Shown one piece after another: positions 9,738 to 17,412 of a DNA stretch of 64,000 nt (its first letter is position 1; every line of letters starts with the position of its first letter). Location: assembly GCF_004295585.1 (NCBI RefSeq), contig NZ_AP019400.1:1517501-1581500 (forward strand), given 5' to 3'. The notes beneath the pieces were generated by a model. That model did not search any database. It was not told where the DNA came from and saw only the letters and a list, made by a program, of their open reading frames with translations. Both the position numbers and the translations under genes were made by a program. Source of the DNA: Cohnella abietis. Lineage in GTDB: Bacteria > Bacillota > Bacilli > Paenibacillales > Paenibacillaceae.

Positions 9738-10809
9738 AACGTTGAAAATTGGAATTATTGGTAGTGGCGGCATAGCTAAAGCGCACATAGCTGCTTATAG
9801 TAAGCTACCTTTTGTGGAAATCGTCGCAGTTGCAGACGTCATTCCAGGCAAAGCAGGACAATTCGTTGAGTCCGAGAAGCTTGTAGGGGCTGCTGCTTAC
9901 GATGGGCATCAGAAGCTGTTGGAGCAAGACTTAGATGGAGTAAGCATTTGTACACCTAACGTTTCCCATCACATCACAACAGTAGACTCACTGCGCGCGG
10001 GCAAACAGGTATTGTTGGAAAAACCAATGTCTGTCACGTTCCAAGAAGCTTTGGAAATGACGCAGGTGGCGAAAGAGACGGGGAATATGTTAACGCTTGG
10101 CTTCCAGCCTCGTTATGATCCGAACATGAAGCTATTACAGGATATTGTACAATCCGGACGACTTGGCAAAGTATACTATGCCGAGACTGGCGGCGGACGT
10201 CGCAGAGGGATGCCAGGGGGAACATTCATTAGTAAGAAGCTTGCTGGAGCGGGAGCAATGGCAGACATTGGCTGCTACTCATTGGATATGGCTCTTAACG
10301 CGATGGGATACCCTCGTCCGTTAACTGTATCAGCATTTACTTCAAACCATTTCGGCACGAACTCTCTCTATCATCCAGAAGCAAGTAAATTCGAGGTAGA
10401 AGATTTCGGAGTAGCTATGGTGAGATTTGAAAATGATTTAGTTCTTCAATTTAAGATTTCATGGGCAATGCATATGGATACTCTGGGTGCAACAATGTTC
10501 CTAGGAACCGATGCAGGATTAAAGGTTACTCCAGCTGGTAAAGGTCCATGGTCGGGAGTATGGGACGGAGCAGTCGGCTCGATTAGCTTATTCCATGACG
10601 AGTATGGCGGACATACAGAAACGCCAATTCCACTCGTGGAGCATAAGCTTAATCTATTCGATGAGAAGGTTAGAGATTTCGCTGAAGCTGTTCGAGATTG
10701 TCGTCCTGCACCAATCCCTGGGGAGCAGATTCTAATACAGCAAGCCATTATTGATGGTGTGCTTCGCTCGGCAGAAGCTCGTCGTGAAGTATCTATTGAA
10801 TTACCTTGA
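9730..10809 (+). CDS. Gfo/Idh/MocA family oxidoreductase
   Basis: A 359-residue enzyme. The Rossmann nucleotide motif GIIGSGGIAKAH is at about residues 8-19, the canonical LLEKPMSV (catalytic lysine) at about 95-102, and a C-terminal domain has GAGAMADIGCYSLD (about 173-186). This copy keeps the EKP motif that its neighbour at 7652 lacks. It starts within the last codons of the AraC gene (8-bp overlap) and is followed by a strong terminator, so it ends the operon. Likely a sugar or polyol dehydrogenase acting in the same pathway; substrate unknown. Confidence 0.9.
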   Translation: MSKTLKIGIIGSGGIAKAHIAAYSKLPFVEIVAVADVIPGKAGQFVESEKLVGAAAYDGHQKLLEQDLDGVSICTPNVSHHITTVDSLRAGKQVLLEKPMSVTFQEALEMTQVAKETGNMLTLGFQPRYDPNMKLLQDIVQSGRLGKVYYAETGGGRRRGMPGGTFISKKLAGAGAMADIGCYSLDMALNAMGYPRPLTVSAFTSNHFGTNSLYHPEASKFEVEDFGVAMVRFENDLVLQFKISWAMHMDTLGATMFLGTDAGLKVTPAGKGPWSGVWDGAVGSISLFHDEYGGHTETPIPLVEHKLNLFDEKVRDFAEAVRDCRPAPIPGEQILIQQAIIDGVLRSAEARREVSIELP

Positions 10810-10827
10810 TCTAATCAAGCAGATTAA

Positions 10828-10861
10828 AAAGGGCCCTCCATTAAAGCGGAGGGTCCTTTTT
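10828..10861. terminator. Bidirectional terminator
   Basis: AAAGGGCCCTCC pairs with GGAGGGTCCTTT (one G-U). T runs follow in both directions, so it can serve the oxidoreductase operon on the plus strand and the histidine kinase gene on the minus strand. Confidence 0.9.
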
Positions 10862-10863
10862 GT

Positions 10864-12624
10864 CTAATCCGATCTTACCACTGAAGGCCATTTAATAATT
10901 AGGGTCGTTCCTTGGCCTACAGAGGTAATCACTTGGATCGACCCACCTAGTGCCTCTACCAGTGCTTTGGTTATGGCCATGCCAAGTCCAGAGCCTTCTG
11001 TCCGGCTTTCGGTGTCCGTGCCACGGTAATACCGTTCAAATAATCGAGCTACGGTTTCTTCATCCATACCTTTGCCATCGTCTTTGAGGGTTAGAATGAT
11101 GGTATTAGGCTCTTTTTCCTCAATTGATATCGTCAGAGTAGTATCTTCCCCATTATGCATTAAGGCATTAGCAACTAGGTTGTCTACGATCCGCTGAAAC
11201 CATGGTTTGTATAGGATCATATAAATAGGCGATTTTGCCGGAATATATTTGACACTGCTTTCTTTAAAGACTGGATGGTTAGTTGCTTCTAAGATAGCCT
11301 CTGCCGTATATTCATTCAGATCCACCAGCTCTGAGGACGGTGCCCCATGGCCATTCCGTAGCCGGTAGGTTAGCGCAAGATCATCAATTAGATCATCCAA
11401 ATGAGAGGACTTGTCTAATATTATTCGCGCAAATGATCGTATCTCACCCGTCGTCCATTCATAGGAATCGTTGTCTAACAAATACGCATAGCCTTTAATA
11501 GATGACAGCGGAGTTTTCAAATCGTGGGACACTCCTGCAATCCATTCATTCCGCATTTTCTCCGTTTCATCTCGAAGCCGTTCATTGTGATGTAAGGTTT
11601 GCGACAAGGAGTTCATAGAATCAATTACGTCCTGGTAAACGCGATACTTGCGCTTTCTCTTACCTCTGCGATTCTGGCTGCGGACGATCCCTCTTGCATC
11701 AACAGGCTCTTCGTAGCGGCCTTCCCCTAGAAATCTGAGCCATTTGAGAATATGAACAATAGGAGAGCCGAATCGTTGCCCAAGCCAATAAGATACGATC
11801 CCGAACAAGATAATGGCTCCAAGCAGAAAGCTTCCGATCCCAATAATTAACACGCGATTTTCCGGATCTAGACGTGGCGCACTGCCTGGCTCTGATCCAG
11901 GTAATGGCGTATTTAGCACCCAGGTTAGACTGCTATCCTTGTCATATTGGGAAACCAATCTCGTACCATAACGATCTGGGTAAAAGGATCGAAGTGCCAT
12001 GTCTTGAACGGTGAAGTTGCTAATGGCTTTTTCAGGCTTATTAAAGGATGCAAGCTCTGTGCCCTTCTGATCTATGATTTGCAACCATGCATGGCTGCGT
12101 CTCAGATCGTCTTGAATTTCAAGAGGTAGAAGAATGCTATCCCCGTTTCTTGTGCCCTTGATCGTTATCTCCTCAAGTAGAGAGTTGTCATGGCTCTTGA
12201 AGCCATAGATCAATGTGTGCAGAATGCCATCCTTTTCCTGAATCCACAAGTATAGATGGTAAGGAAACGGACTCATACCGAACGTATAGGCCATTAATTC
12301 ACCTGGACCATAGGAGAGTGGTACATCCGCAGGGGTGAAGAAGGCGTCAGTGACTACGCCGTTATTATCAATTCTTTGGAGCCATCCCCCACTTTTACGA
12401 ATAAGGTCGATAAGCTCTTCATCAAATTGGAGGCTGTTTCCTTTAGACTCAACGGTACGTACTAATTGATATAAGCCTGCGCTCTCGAATTGGCGTCCAG
12501 TTTCAATGCGTGACAATTGATTTACTGTCCAGAGCAGAGTGCTGATGGCTAGCGCTAACAAGACGAGGCCGACTATCAACAGCCAAGTGATCAGGCGAAA
12601 AGTAAGCCGTCTCTTAATGCTCAT
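10864..12624 (-). CDS. Membrane sensor histidine kinase (HisKA/HATPase)
   Basis: A 586-residue kinase. It has two membrane segments (about residues 12-34 and 257-280) around a roughly 220-residue extracellular sensor region, then a HAMP-like linker and the H box GVSHDLKTPLSS (phospho-acceptor His at about 364). The N box is NLVANALMHN, the G1 box DDGKGMDEE and the G2 box GSGLGMAITKALVEALGG. It autophosphorylates and passes phosphate to the response regulator encoded just upstream, with an 11-bp overlap of the two genes. The sensor region has no recognisable motif. The divergent M23-type lipoprotein at 13554 suggests a cell-wall role, by inference only. Confidence 0.92.
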   Translation of the reverse strand: MSIKRRLTFRLITWLLIVGLVLLALAISTLLWTVNQLSRIETGRQFESAGLYQLVRTVESKGNSLQFDEELIDLIRKSGGWLQRIDNNGVVTDAFFTPADVPLSYGPGELMAYTFGMSPFPYHLYLWIQEKDGILHTLIYGFKSHDNSLLEEITIKGTRNGDSILLPLEIQDDLRRSHAWLQIIDQKGTELASFNKPEKAISNFTVQDMALRSFYPDRYGTRLVSQYDKDSSLTWVLNTPLPGSEPGSAPRLDPENRVLIIGIGSFLLGAIILFGIVSYWLGQRFGSPIVHILKWLRFLGEGRYEEPVDARGIVRSQNRRGKRKRKYRVYQDVIDSMNSLSQTLHHNERLRDETEKMRNEWIAGVSHDLKTPLSSIKGYAYLLDNDSYEWTTGEIRSFARIILDKSSHLDDLIDDLALTYRLRNGHGAPSSELVDLNEYTAEAILEATNHPVFKESSVKYIPAKSPIYMILYKPWFQRIVDNLVANALMHNGEDTTLTISIEEKEPNTIILTLKDDGKGMDEETVARLFERYYRGTDTESRTEGSGLGMAITKALVEALGGSIQVITSVGQGTTLIIKWPSVVRSD

Positions 12625-13339
12625 GAGGAGCTGTCTCCTTCTTCACAAGCTTGTATCCAAGTCCTCGTACGTTTACCAAATATTCTGGACGCGCAGGGTC
12701 GGGCTCGATGCGTTCACGAATACGATGAATATGAACCATGATCGTGTTATCGTCGCTAATACTGTTATCGCCCCATACCCTTTCGTACAGCTCGCTTTTT
12801 GTAAATATCCGATTTGGATTTTTGCTGAGAAACAGCAACAACTGGAAGACAAGAGTAGGGCAGGCTACAGGTATCCCACCTACACGTAGCTCGGCAGAGG
12901 CTTCATGGATCTGAAAGCGTCCGAAATCGATTAAGCCATTTGCTGGAGGCGTTACTGCAGATATGAATTTACTGGAGCGGCGTAGTAATGATTTGATTCG
13001 GGCGACGATTTCGAGAGGATTAAACGGCTTTGTTACGTAATCATCTCCACCTACAGCAAAGCCAGTCAATTTATCGAAGTCTGTTGTTCTAGCGCTCAAA
13101 AATAAGATTGGGGCATCGGTAAGTCGGCGTATGAAAGGACAGGCTTCAATACCGCTCATGTTTGGAAGGGTTACATCTAGCACAATAATGTCGTAGCTTC
13201 TCCGTTCGCATGCGAGTAAAGCCTCTTCCGCTGTTCCTACTTTGTCTATGTTTAAGAAACCTTCTTTATGAAGCACCGTTTCTAATAACTTAACAATCGC
13301 TTGCTCATCATCTACTAGAAGAATTGCAATGTCTTTCAA
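12614..13339 (-). CDS. OmpR/PhoB-type response regulator
   Basis: A 241-residue regulator. The receiver domain shows LLVDDEQAI (acidic pocket), the phosphorylated Asp in IVLDVTLPNMSG (about residue 54) and VTKPFNP (conserved Lys at about 104). A winged-helix DNA-binding domain follows (about 140-235, with RVWGDN and HIHRIRERIEPDP...GLGYKL). The start codon is TTG, with AAAGGAG ten bases upstream. Co-transcribed and overlapping with the kinase gene. Confidence 0.94.
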   Translation of the reverse strand: MKDIAILLVDDEQAIVKLLETVLHKEGFLNIDKVGTAEEALLACERRSYDIIVLDVTLPNMSGIEACPFIRRLTDAPILFLSARTTDFDKLTGFAVGGDDYVTKPFNPLEIVARIKSLLRRSSKFISAVTPPANGLIDFGRFQIHEASAELRVGGIPVACPTLVFQLLLFLSKNPNRIFTKSELYERVWGDNSISDDNTIMVHIHRIRERIEPDPARPEYLVNVRGLGYKLVKKETAPHEH

Positions 13340-13553
13340 TCTAAGGTTACTCCTTTATATGCAACGTTTACTTATTATTTTATCATGCTCCCACTATTCG
13401 ATGATATTAGCTATCTTAACGGAGTCTTAATTTTTCCTGTTATTTTTAAGAGAGAGTTAAGTTTCCGTTTCTTACGGATTAAGACTAGGCATTCATAATG
13501 AAGTAAGAACACATAGAGAATGGATATAGAGAATAGGAGAGTGGATTGTTAAA

Positions 13554-14567
13554 ATGAAAAGGTTAATCGTAGTATCAGCAGTTTCAGCAATTCTTCTGAC
13601 GGGCTGTAACAGCAATAATAGTTCAAGTGAGCGGTCAACGCCTCCTAAGACTGAAACCGCAACAGCGACCGAAACAGCAATAGAAACCGCATCGGAGGGA
13701 TCCACAGTGACGAAGCTTGAAGTGGGACAAATCGGTAAAGCTCTAATCGACGGAGAATATGATCGTGTCTACAATCAGACGAGCACTGCGTTTCAGGAGA
13801 GCATATCTTCAGCTCAGTTTCGCGAGGCAGTAGTTGGCTTCAGCGAGGGTGTTACATCATGGGAACCGAATTCGCAGCTGGCGTTAAATGGCGGAAATTA
13901 TTACACCTATCTTGATCAAGGCAAGAAGAAAGGGCTCATTATTACGATGGGCGAGGAGAAAGTCATTGACGGACTTCAATTTAAGCCGATAGAGAGCTTC
14001 CCGGAATCGGATAAAGCTCAGACAAAGCTTGCTTATGGGCTTCCTTTTAAGGGGGAATGGTATGTGTTCTGGGGTGGAGAAGATGTTCTATCCAACTATC
14101 ACTATGAGTATGAAGGCCAACGCTACGCTTATGACATCATTAAGGTAGAGAATGGCTATTCCTATAAAGGCGACCCAACAAAAAAAGAAAGTTACTTTGC
14201 TTATGGGCAAGAAATTGTGGCAACACAGGATGGAACGGTCGTCAATGTGGTTAACAATCTAAAGGATAATGAACCTGGTGCTACAGATGCAGAAAATCCC
14301 GCTGGGAACATGGTCGCTATCGATCACGGTAACGGTGAATATAGCATCATAGCACATCTTCAAGAAGGCTCCATCAAGCTCAAAATTGGAGATAAAGTAT
14401 CTAAGGGAGATCTGATTGGCCTCTGCGGTAATTCAGGTAATACGAGTGAGCCACATCTGCACTATCAGGTATCTGATAATAAGGATTTTTTCGAAGGAAA
14501 GGCAGTGAGGGTGCAATGGGAGGATGGCTTGAAGGTTCGTCAAGGAGAAGTAGTTAAAGCTAAATAA
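13554..14567 (+). CDS. Secreted lipoprotein with DUF3887-like and M23/LytM peptidase-like domains
   Basis: A 337-residue lipoprotein. The signal peptide ends in the lipobox LLTGC (Cys at about 19), followed by a Ser/Thr-rich linker. A DUF3887-like domain (about 55-125) resembles those seen before M23 or hydrolase domains. The C-terminal half is an M23/LytM-like fold with the terminal metal motif HLHYQV (about 306-311) and the surrounding GLCGNSGNTSEPHLH pattern. The other metal ligands of active LytM (HxxxD) are represented by NMVAIDHG, so activity is likely but not certain. It would act on peptidoglycan at the outer membrane face. Divergent from the two-component genes, which may control it. 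Confidence 0.85.
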   Translation: MKRLIVVSAVSAILLTGCNSNNSSSERSTPPKTETATATETAIETASEGSTVTKLEVGQIGKALIDGEYDRVYNQTSTAFQESISSAQFREAVVGFSEGVTSWEPNSQLALNGGNYYTYLDQGKKKGLIITMGEEKVIDGLQFKPIESFPESDKAQTKLAYGLPFKGEWYVFWGGEDVLSNYHYEYEGQRYAYDIIKVENGYSYKGDPTKKESYFAYGQEIVATQDGTVVNVVNNLKDNEPGATDAENPAGNMVAIDHGNGEYSIIAHLQEGSIKLKIGDKVSKGDLIGLCGNSGNTSEPHLHYQVSDNKDFFEGKAVRVQWEDGLKVRQGEVVKAK

Positions 14568-14584
14568 GAAATAAGAGATGAGTG

Positions 14585-14626
14585 CTGCCCCTTTGGTCTA
14601 TTCAGACCTGATTGGGCAGTTTTTTA
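14585..14626 (+). terminator. Terminator after the M23-type lipoprotein gene
   Basis: CTGCCC (14585-14590) pairs with GGGCAG (14614-14619), with inner GGTCT/AGACC, followed by TTTTTTATT. Confidence 0.85.
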
Positions 14627-14737
14627 TTGATTTTTTTGGTTATTCACGTAACTTTTGGGATATTGAATACGTCTGTTTATTGAAAGATTAAAATTTTCTA
14701 ATTTTATCAACATCTTAAAGTGCAGGAGGTTCATAGC

Positions 14738-15907
14738 GTGGATTTGTTGCCATTAAGGACGAATATTGATTTCTACGAGCAGCGATTCCTGATGTTCGTA
14801 TTAGATCAAATGGCTTACGAGTATGAGCAGGACAATAAAGATGTTATTCGCATGACGCTTGGAAAATCCGAGCTACCGCTCCACCCTCAAATCAATGCGG
14901 CGATGGCGGAGGCTATTAACGATTTCAGCAAGAGCTCCAAGGTGTTCCCTGCTGGCCTTCCGGAGCTTCGGAACAGGCTCTCTGAGTATTACTTGGAAAA
15001 ATACGGGGTTCATATCCCTTCTCGTCATTTCATCATCGGATCAGGTACCAGCTCGATATTTCGTAATCTGTTTCAGCTTCTGCTAAATCATGAGGATGAG
15101 GTGCTTCTTCCAAGCCCTTATTATTCGCTTTATAACTTTTCTGCTTTGCTGGCAGGTGCGAAGATTAGGTACTATCTTATTGATGAGCAGAGCATGTCAG
15201 TGGATATGTCATCATTTCGCGCAAACCTTACTCCTCGCACGAAGGTGGTCGTTATTAACTCTCCTGGCAATCCGCTAGGTAATATTATTACGAAGGAGGA
15301 AATGCTGGAGATCGACACCCTCGTTAACGGACAGGCTGTTATTATTCACGACGAAATATATGCCAATATGAGCTTTGATTCACAGCCTATTTCATCTGTA
15401 CAGCTTGAGAATACTCGATCTGCCTTTATTACGACGAATGCTTTTTCTAAAGGACATCGTATGTACGCCCGTCGTGTAGGCTATTGTATCGTGCCTGAAC
15501 AACTGATTGAGCCATTAACGGTTATCCAGCATCATACGTTATTGACACTTGATCCCGTCGTACAATATGGCGCTATAGCGGCTTTGGATCTGCATGAAGA
15601 GGTTGAGGTGTTGGTCGGTCTTTATAGGGATCGTCGCAATTATACGGTTGAGAGCTTTGAGCCAGTACCTGATGTAAAGGTGCTCCATTCGAATGGTGGA
15701 TTTTACATTACTTTGGATTGTTCCTCCTACATAGAGAAGCAGGGAATGGCGGATAGCCTGGAGCTAGCGACTCAAATCATTGAATCTACATATGTGGCAG
15801 TCGTGCCGGGATCGGATTTTGGTATGCCAAGCTCACTAAGATTATCTTTCTCTTCGTCTAAGTATAAGGAAGGGATTGACCGTTTGGTTCAATACTTTAT
15901 TAGCTAG
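14738..15907 (+). CDS. PLP-dependent aminotransferase, class I/II
   Basis: A fold-type I aminotransferase of 389 residues. NSPGNPLG (about 171-178) carries the conserved Asn that contacts the cofactor, and SKGHRM (about 231-236) contains the Schiff-base lysine. GCAGGAGGT (14722-14730) is seven bases before the GTG at 14738; the upstream in-frame GTG at 14720 overlaps that site and is rejected. It would move an amino group between an amino acid and a 2-oxo acid in the cytosol. A VanW-family gene follows 42 bp later in the same direction. Substrate specificity cannot be read from the sequence. Confidence 0.88.
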   Translation: MDLLPLRTNIDFYEQRFLMFVLDQMAYEYEQDNKDVIRMTLGKSELPLHPQINAAMAEAINDFSKSSKVFPAGLPELRNRLSEYYLEKYGVHIPSRHFIIGSGTSSIFRNLFQLLLNHEDEVLLPSPYYSLYNFSALLAGAKIRYYLIDEQSMSVDMSSFRANLTPRTKVVVINSPGNPLGNIITKEEMLEIDTLVNGQAVIIHDEIYANMSFDSQPISSVQLENTRSAFITTNAFSKGHRMYARRVGYCIVPEQLIEPLTVIQHHTLLTLDPVVQYGAIAALDLHEEVEVLVGLYRDRRNYTVESFEPVPDVKVLHSNGGFYITLDCSSYIEKQGMADSLELATQIIESTYVAVVPGSDFGMPSSLRLSFSSSKYKEGIDRLVQYFIS

Positions 15908-15949
15908 CTAGAGCTGACATCATGCAAAATATCCGCGGGAGGCATTCAG

Positions 15950-16786
15950 ATGGCTAGAAGACGAAATAGATCTTATATTAAATTCTTAAGAGCAAGACTG
16001 TTGCTTGATGATTTACGCAGTTTACTGCGGGGCTGGTATTTTCGTATGACACCTCGAAAAGTAGAAGTGTCCGAGCAACTGCTCCAACGGCACGTTCTCT
16101 CTGAAGTCAGTGTAAAAATCAATTGGCGCGAGGAGTTAAAGGAGATTAATTACAGTAGAATCCATAACATGGGTCTAGGTTGCGAATTGGTTAGCCAAGT
16201 AAACCTGCGGCCAGGCGAGGTTTTCTCATTAAAGCGGTTTTTCCGAGGAACGACGGAGGAGCAGGGGTTTCAGAAGGGGCCTATGTTTATGCGAGGTCGT
16301 ACCGATTATGTTGCAGGCGGCGGGACCTGTTTAATCAGTACCTTGCTATTTAATGCAGCATTAAAAGCAAACTTAAGCATTCTTGAGAAGCACAATCATA
16401 GCACGGACCTGTGGGGCGAGGATCGATTTATTGATTTAGGGTTGGATGCTACATATGTATTCGGCAGAAAGGATTTGAAATTCAAAAATACCCATACAGC
16501 GGACATCCTTATCATTGCCGAGCTTGTGAGGGAGGACTTGATGCTGCATTGTCGTTTTATCTCATCGAAGCCTCTGCCCTATAAGGTGTCGGTAACGACC
16601 GAAATTGTCGAGGAGCTTCGACCTGATGATTATCCAGATACTTCGGCGAGTGCAGAAGCGCGTCCATATCGTAAGGGCTGGGTTGTCATGACAAATCGAT
16701 TCATTAAAGGGCATGACAATGTAGAAAGGAACACCTATACGAAGCGAGAAAGGTACAAGCCATATTTACTAAAGACTCAGCAATGA
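15950..16786 (+). CDS. VanW family protein
   Basis: A 278-residue protein with the VanW core: PGEVFSLKRFFRGTT (about residues 85-99), then DYVAGGGTCLISTLLFNAAL (about 119-138) and HNHSTDLW. The first 50 residues are very basic and lack a clear signal peptide. VanW domains occur in some vancomycin-resistance clusters and in many Firmicutes proteins without any resistance link; their activity is not established. CGGGAGG is correctly spaced before the ATG. Probably an operon with the preceding aminotransferase. Nothing here suggests glycopeptide resistance (no vanHAX). Confidence 0.85.
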   Translation: MARRRNRSYIKFLRARLLLDDLRSLLRGWYFRMTPRKVEVSEQLLQRHVLSEVSVKINWREELKEINYSRIHNMGLGCELVSQVNLRPGEVFSLKRFFRGTTEEQGFQKGPMFMRGRTDYVAGGGTCLISTLLFNAALKANLSILEKHNHSTDLWGEDRFIDLGLDATYVFGRKDLKFKNTHTADILIIAELVREDLMLHCRFISSKPLPYKVSVTTEIVEELRPDDYPDTSASAEARPYRKGWVVMTNRFIKGHDNVERNTYTKRERYKPYLLKTQQ

Positions 16787-17202
16787 AAGTGGGTCCATGG
16801 TAATTGATAAAGAAACCGCTCTTGATGGTTGACGGGTGCTACTGCCAATTAAACAAATACCGCATCCCACCGCACCCACTACTTCCGCTACAATCCGCAT
16901 ACCGATTACGATCTTGCCAGCGTCGTCGCGCATGCAAGAGGGAAATATGTGTCCTAGCTAATGAATCGTATTGTGCTTATTACCGATAAATGGACTACTT
17001 ATTTGTTCTTACGAACTCCGGTGGCGCTATTGATTAAAATATAGGAGGAAAGGTGCTACTTTACTGGATATAAGATGTCTGGGGTTCGTTAAAATATAAA
17101 ACCATTAGATTTTGATCAAATAAGACTTATTGAGTTCGTAAGCCATATACCACGGAGTCAGCCGAGTATGCTTGGTGAATTTCTAGGCCTATTTAATCGA
17201 TA
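16787..17202. other. Gene-free stretch with a possible coding relic
   Basis: No gene is supported. The plus-strand frame at 16862-16957 reads like protein (it contains HYFRYNPHTDYDLASVVAHARG) but has no start and ends quickly. AGGAGGAAAGG at 17043-17053 is followed by GTG but only six codons. A relic of a decayed gene is possible; I do not recognise it. Confidence 0.3.
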
Positions 17203-17331
17203 AAAAAAAGAGGGGATGTATCTCCTGTAGGAGCGAAGCGTGTGCCTTTGGAATCGTGAAATCTCCTTGTTAGGAGTTTACCCATTCAGATTTCACGATT
17301 CCAACCAGCACCCGGAAGGAGATACTTCCCC
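17203..17331 (-). terminator. Very long nested hairpin, probable terminator of the hybrid kinase gene
   Basis: On the minus strand the transcript of the kinase gene enters an imperfect palindrome about 120 nt long. The outer arms are 17212-17225 and 17318-17331 (12 of 14 match), and a perfect 15-bp inner stem joins 17240-17254 with 17288-17302. A short GTGC/GCAC lies between them. It is followed by TCTTTTTTTT on that strand, as in an intrinsic terminator. The stem is far longer than a terminator needs, so a small structured RNA or mobile hairpin (MITE-like) is also possible. Confidence 0.6.
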
Positions 17332-17350
17332 GCAAAAACTATGATCGATA

Positions 17351-17398
17351 GAAATCGCACTAGAAATCGTACTAGAAATCGTCCTAGAAATAGCAAAA
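17351..17398. repeat. 12-bp tandem repeat, four copies
   Basis: GAAATCGCACTA, GAAATCGTACTA, GAAATCGTCCTA and a degenerate GAAATAGCAAAA follow one another directly after the long hairpin, between it and the stop of the hybrid kinase gene. No function is evident. Confidence 0.85.
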
Positions 17399-17412
17399 GG
17401 TTGAACGCACTC

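Noticed and set aside
15950..16786. Glycopeptide resistance locus suggested by VanW
   Set aside because: VanW proteins are widespread; vanH, vanA-type ligase and vanX are absent.
16804..16989. A 61-codon frame after the VanW gene
   Set aside because: No ribosome site, basic low-complexity peptide; discussed only as intergenic DNA.
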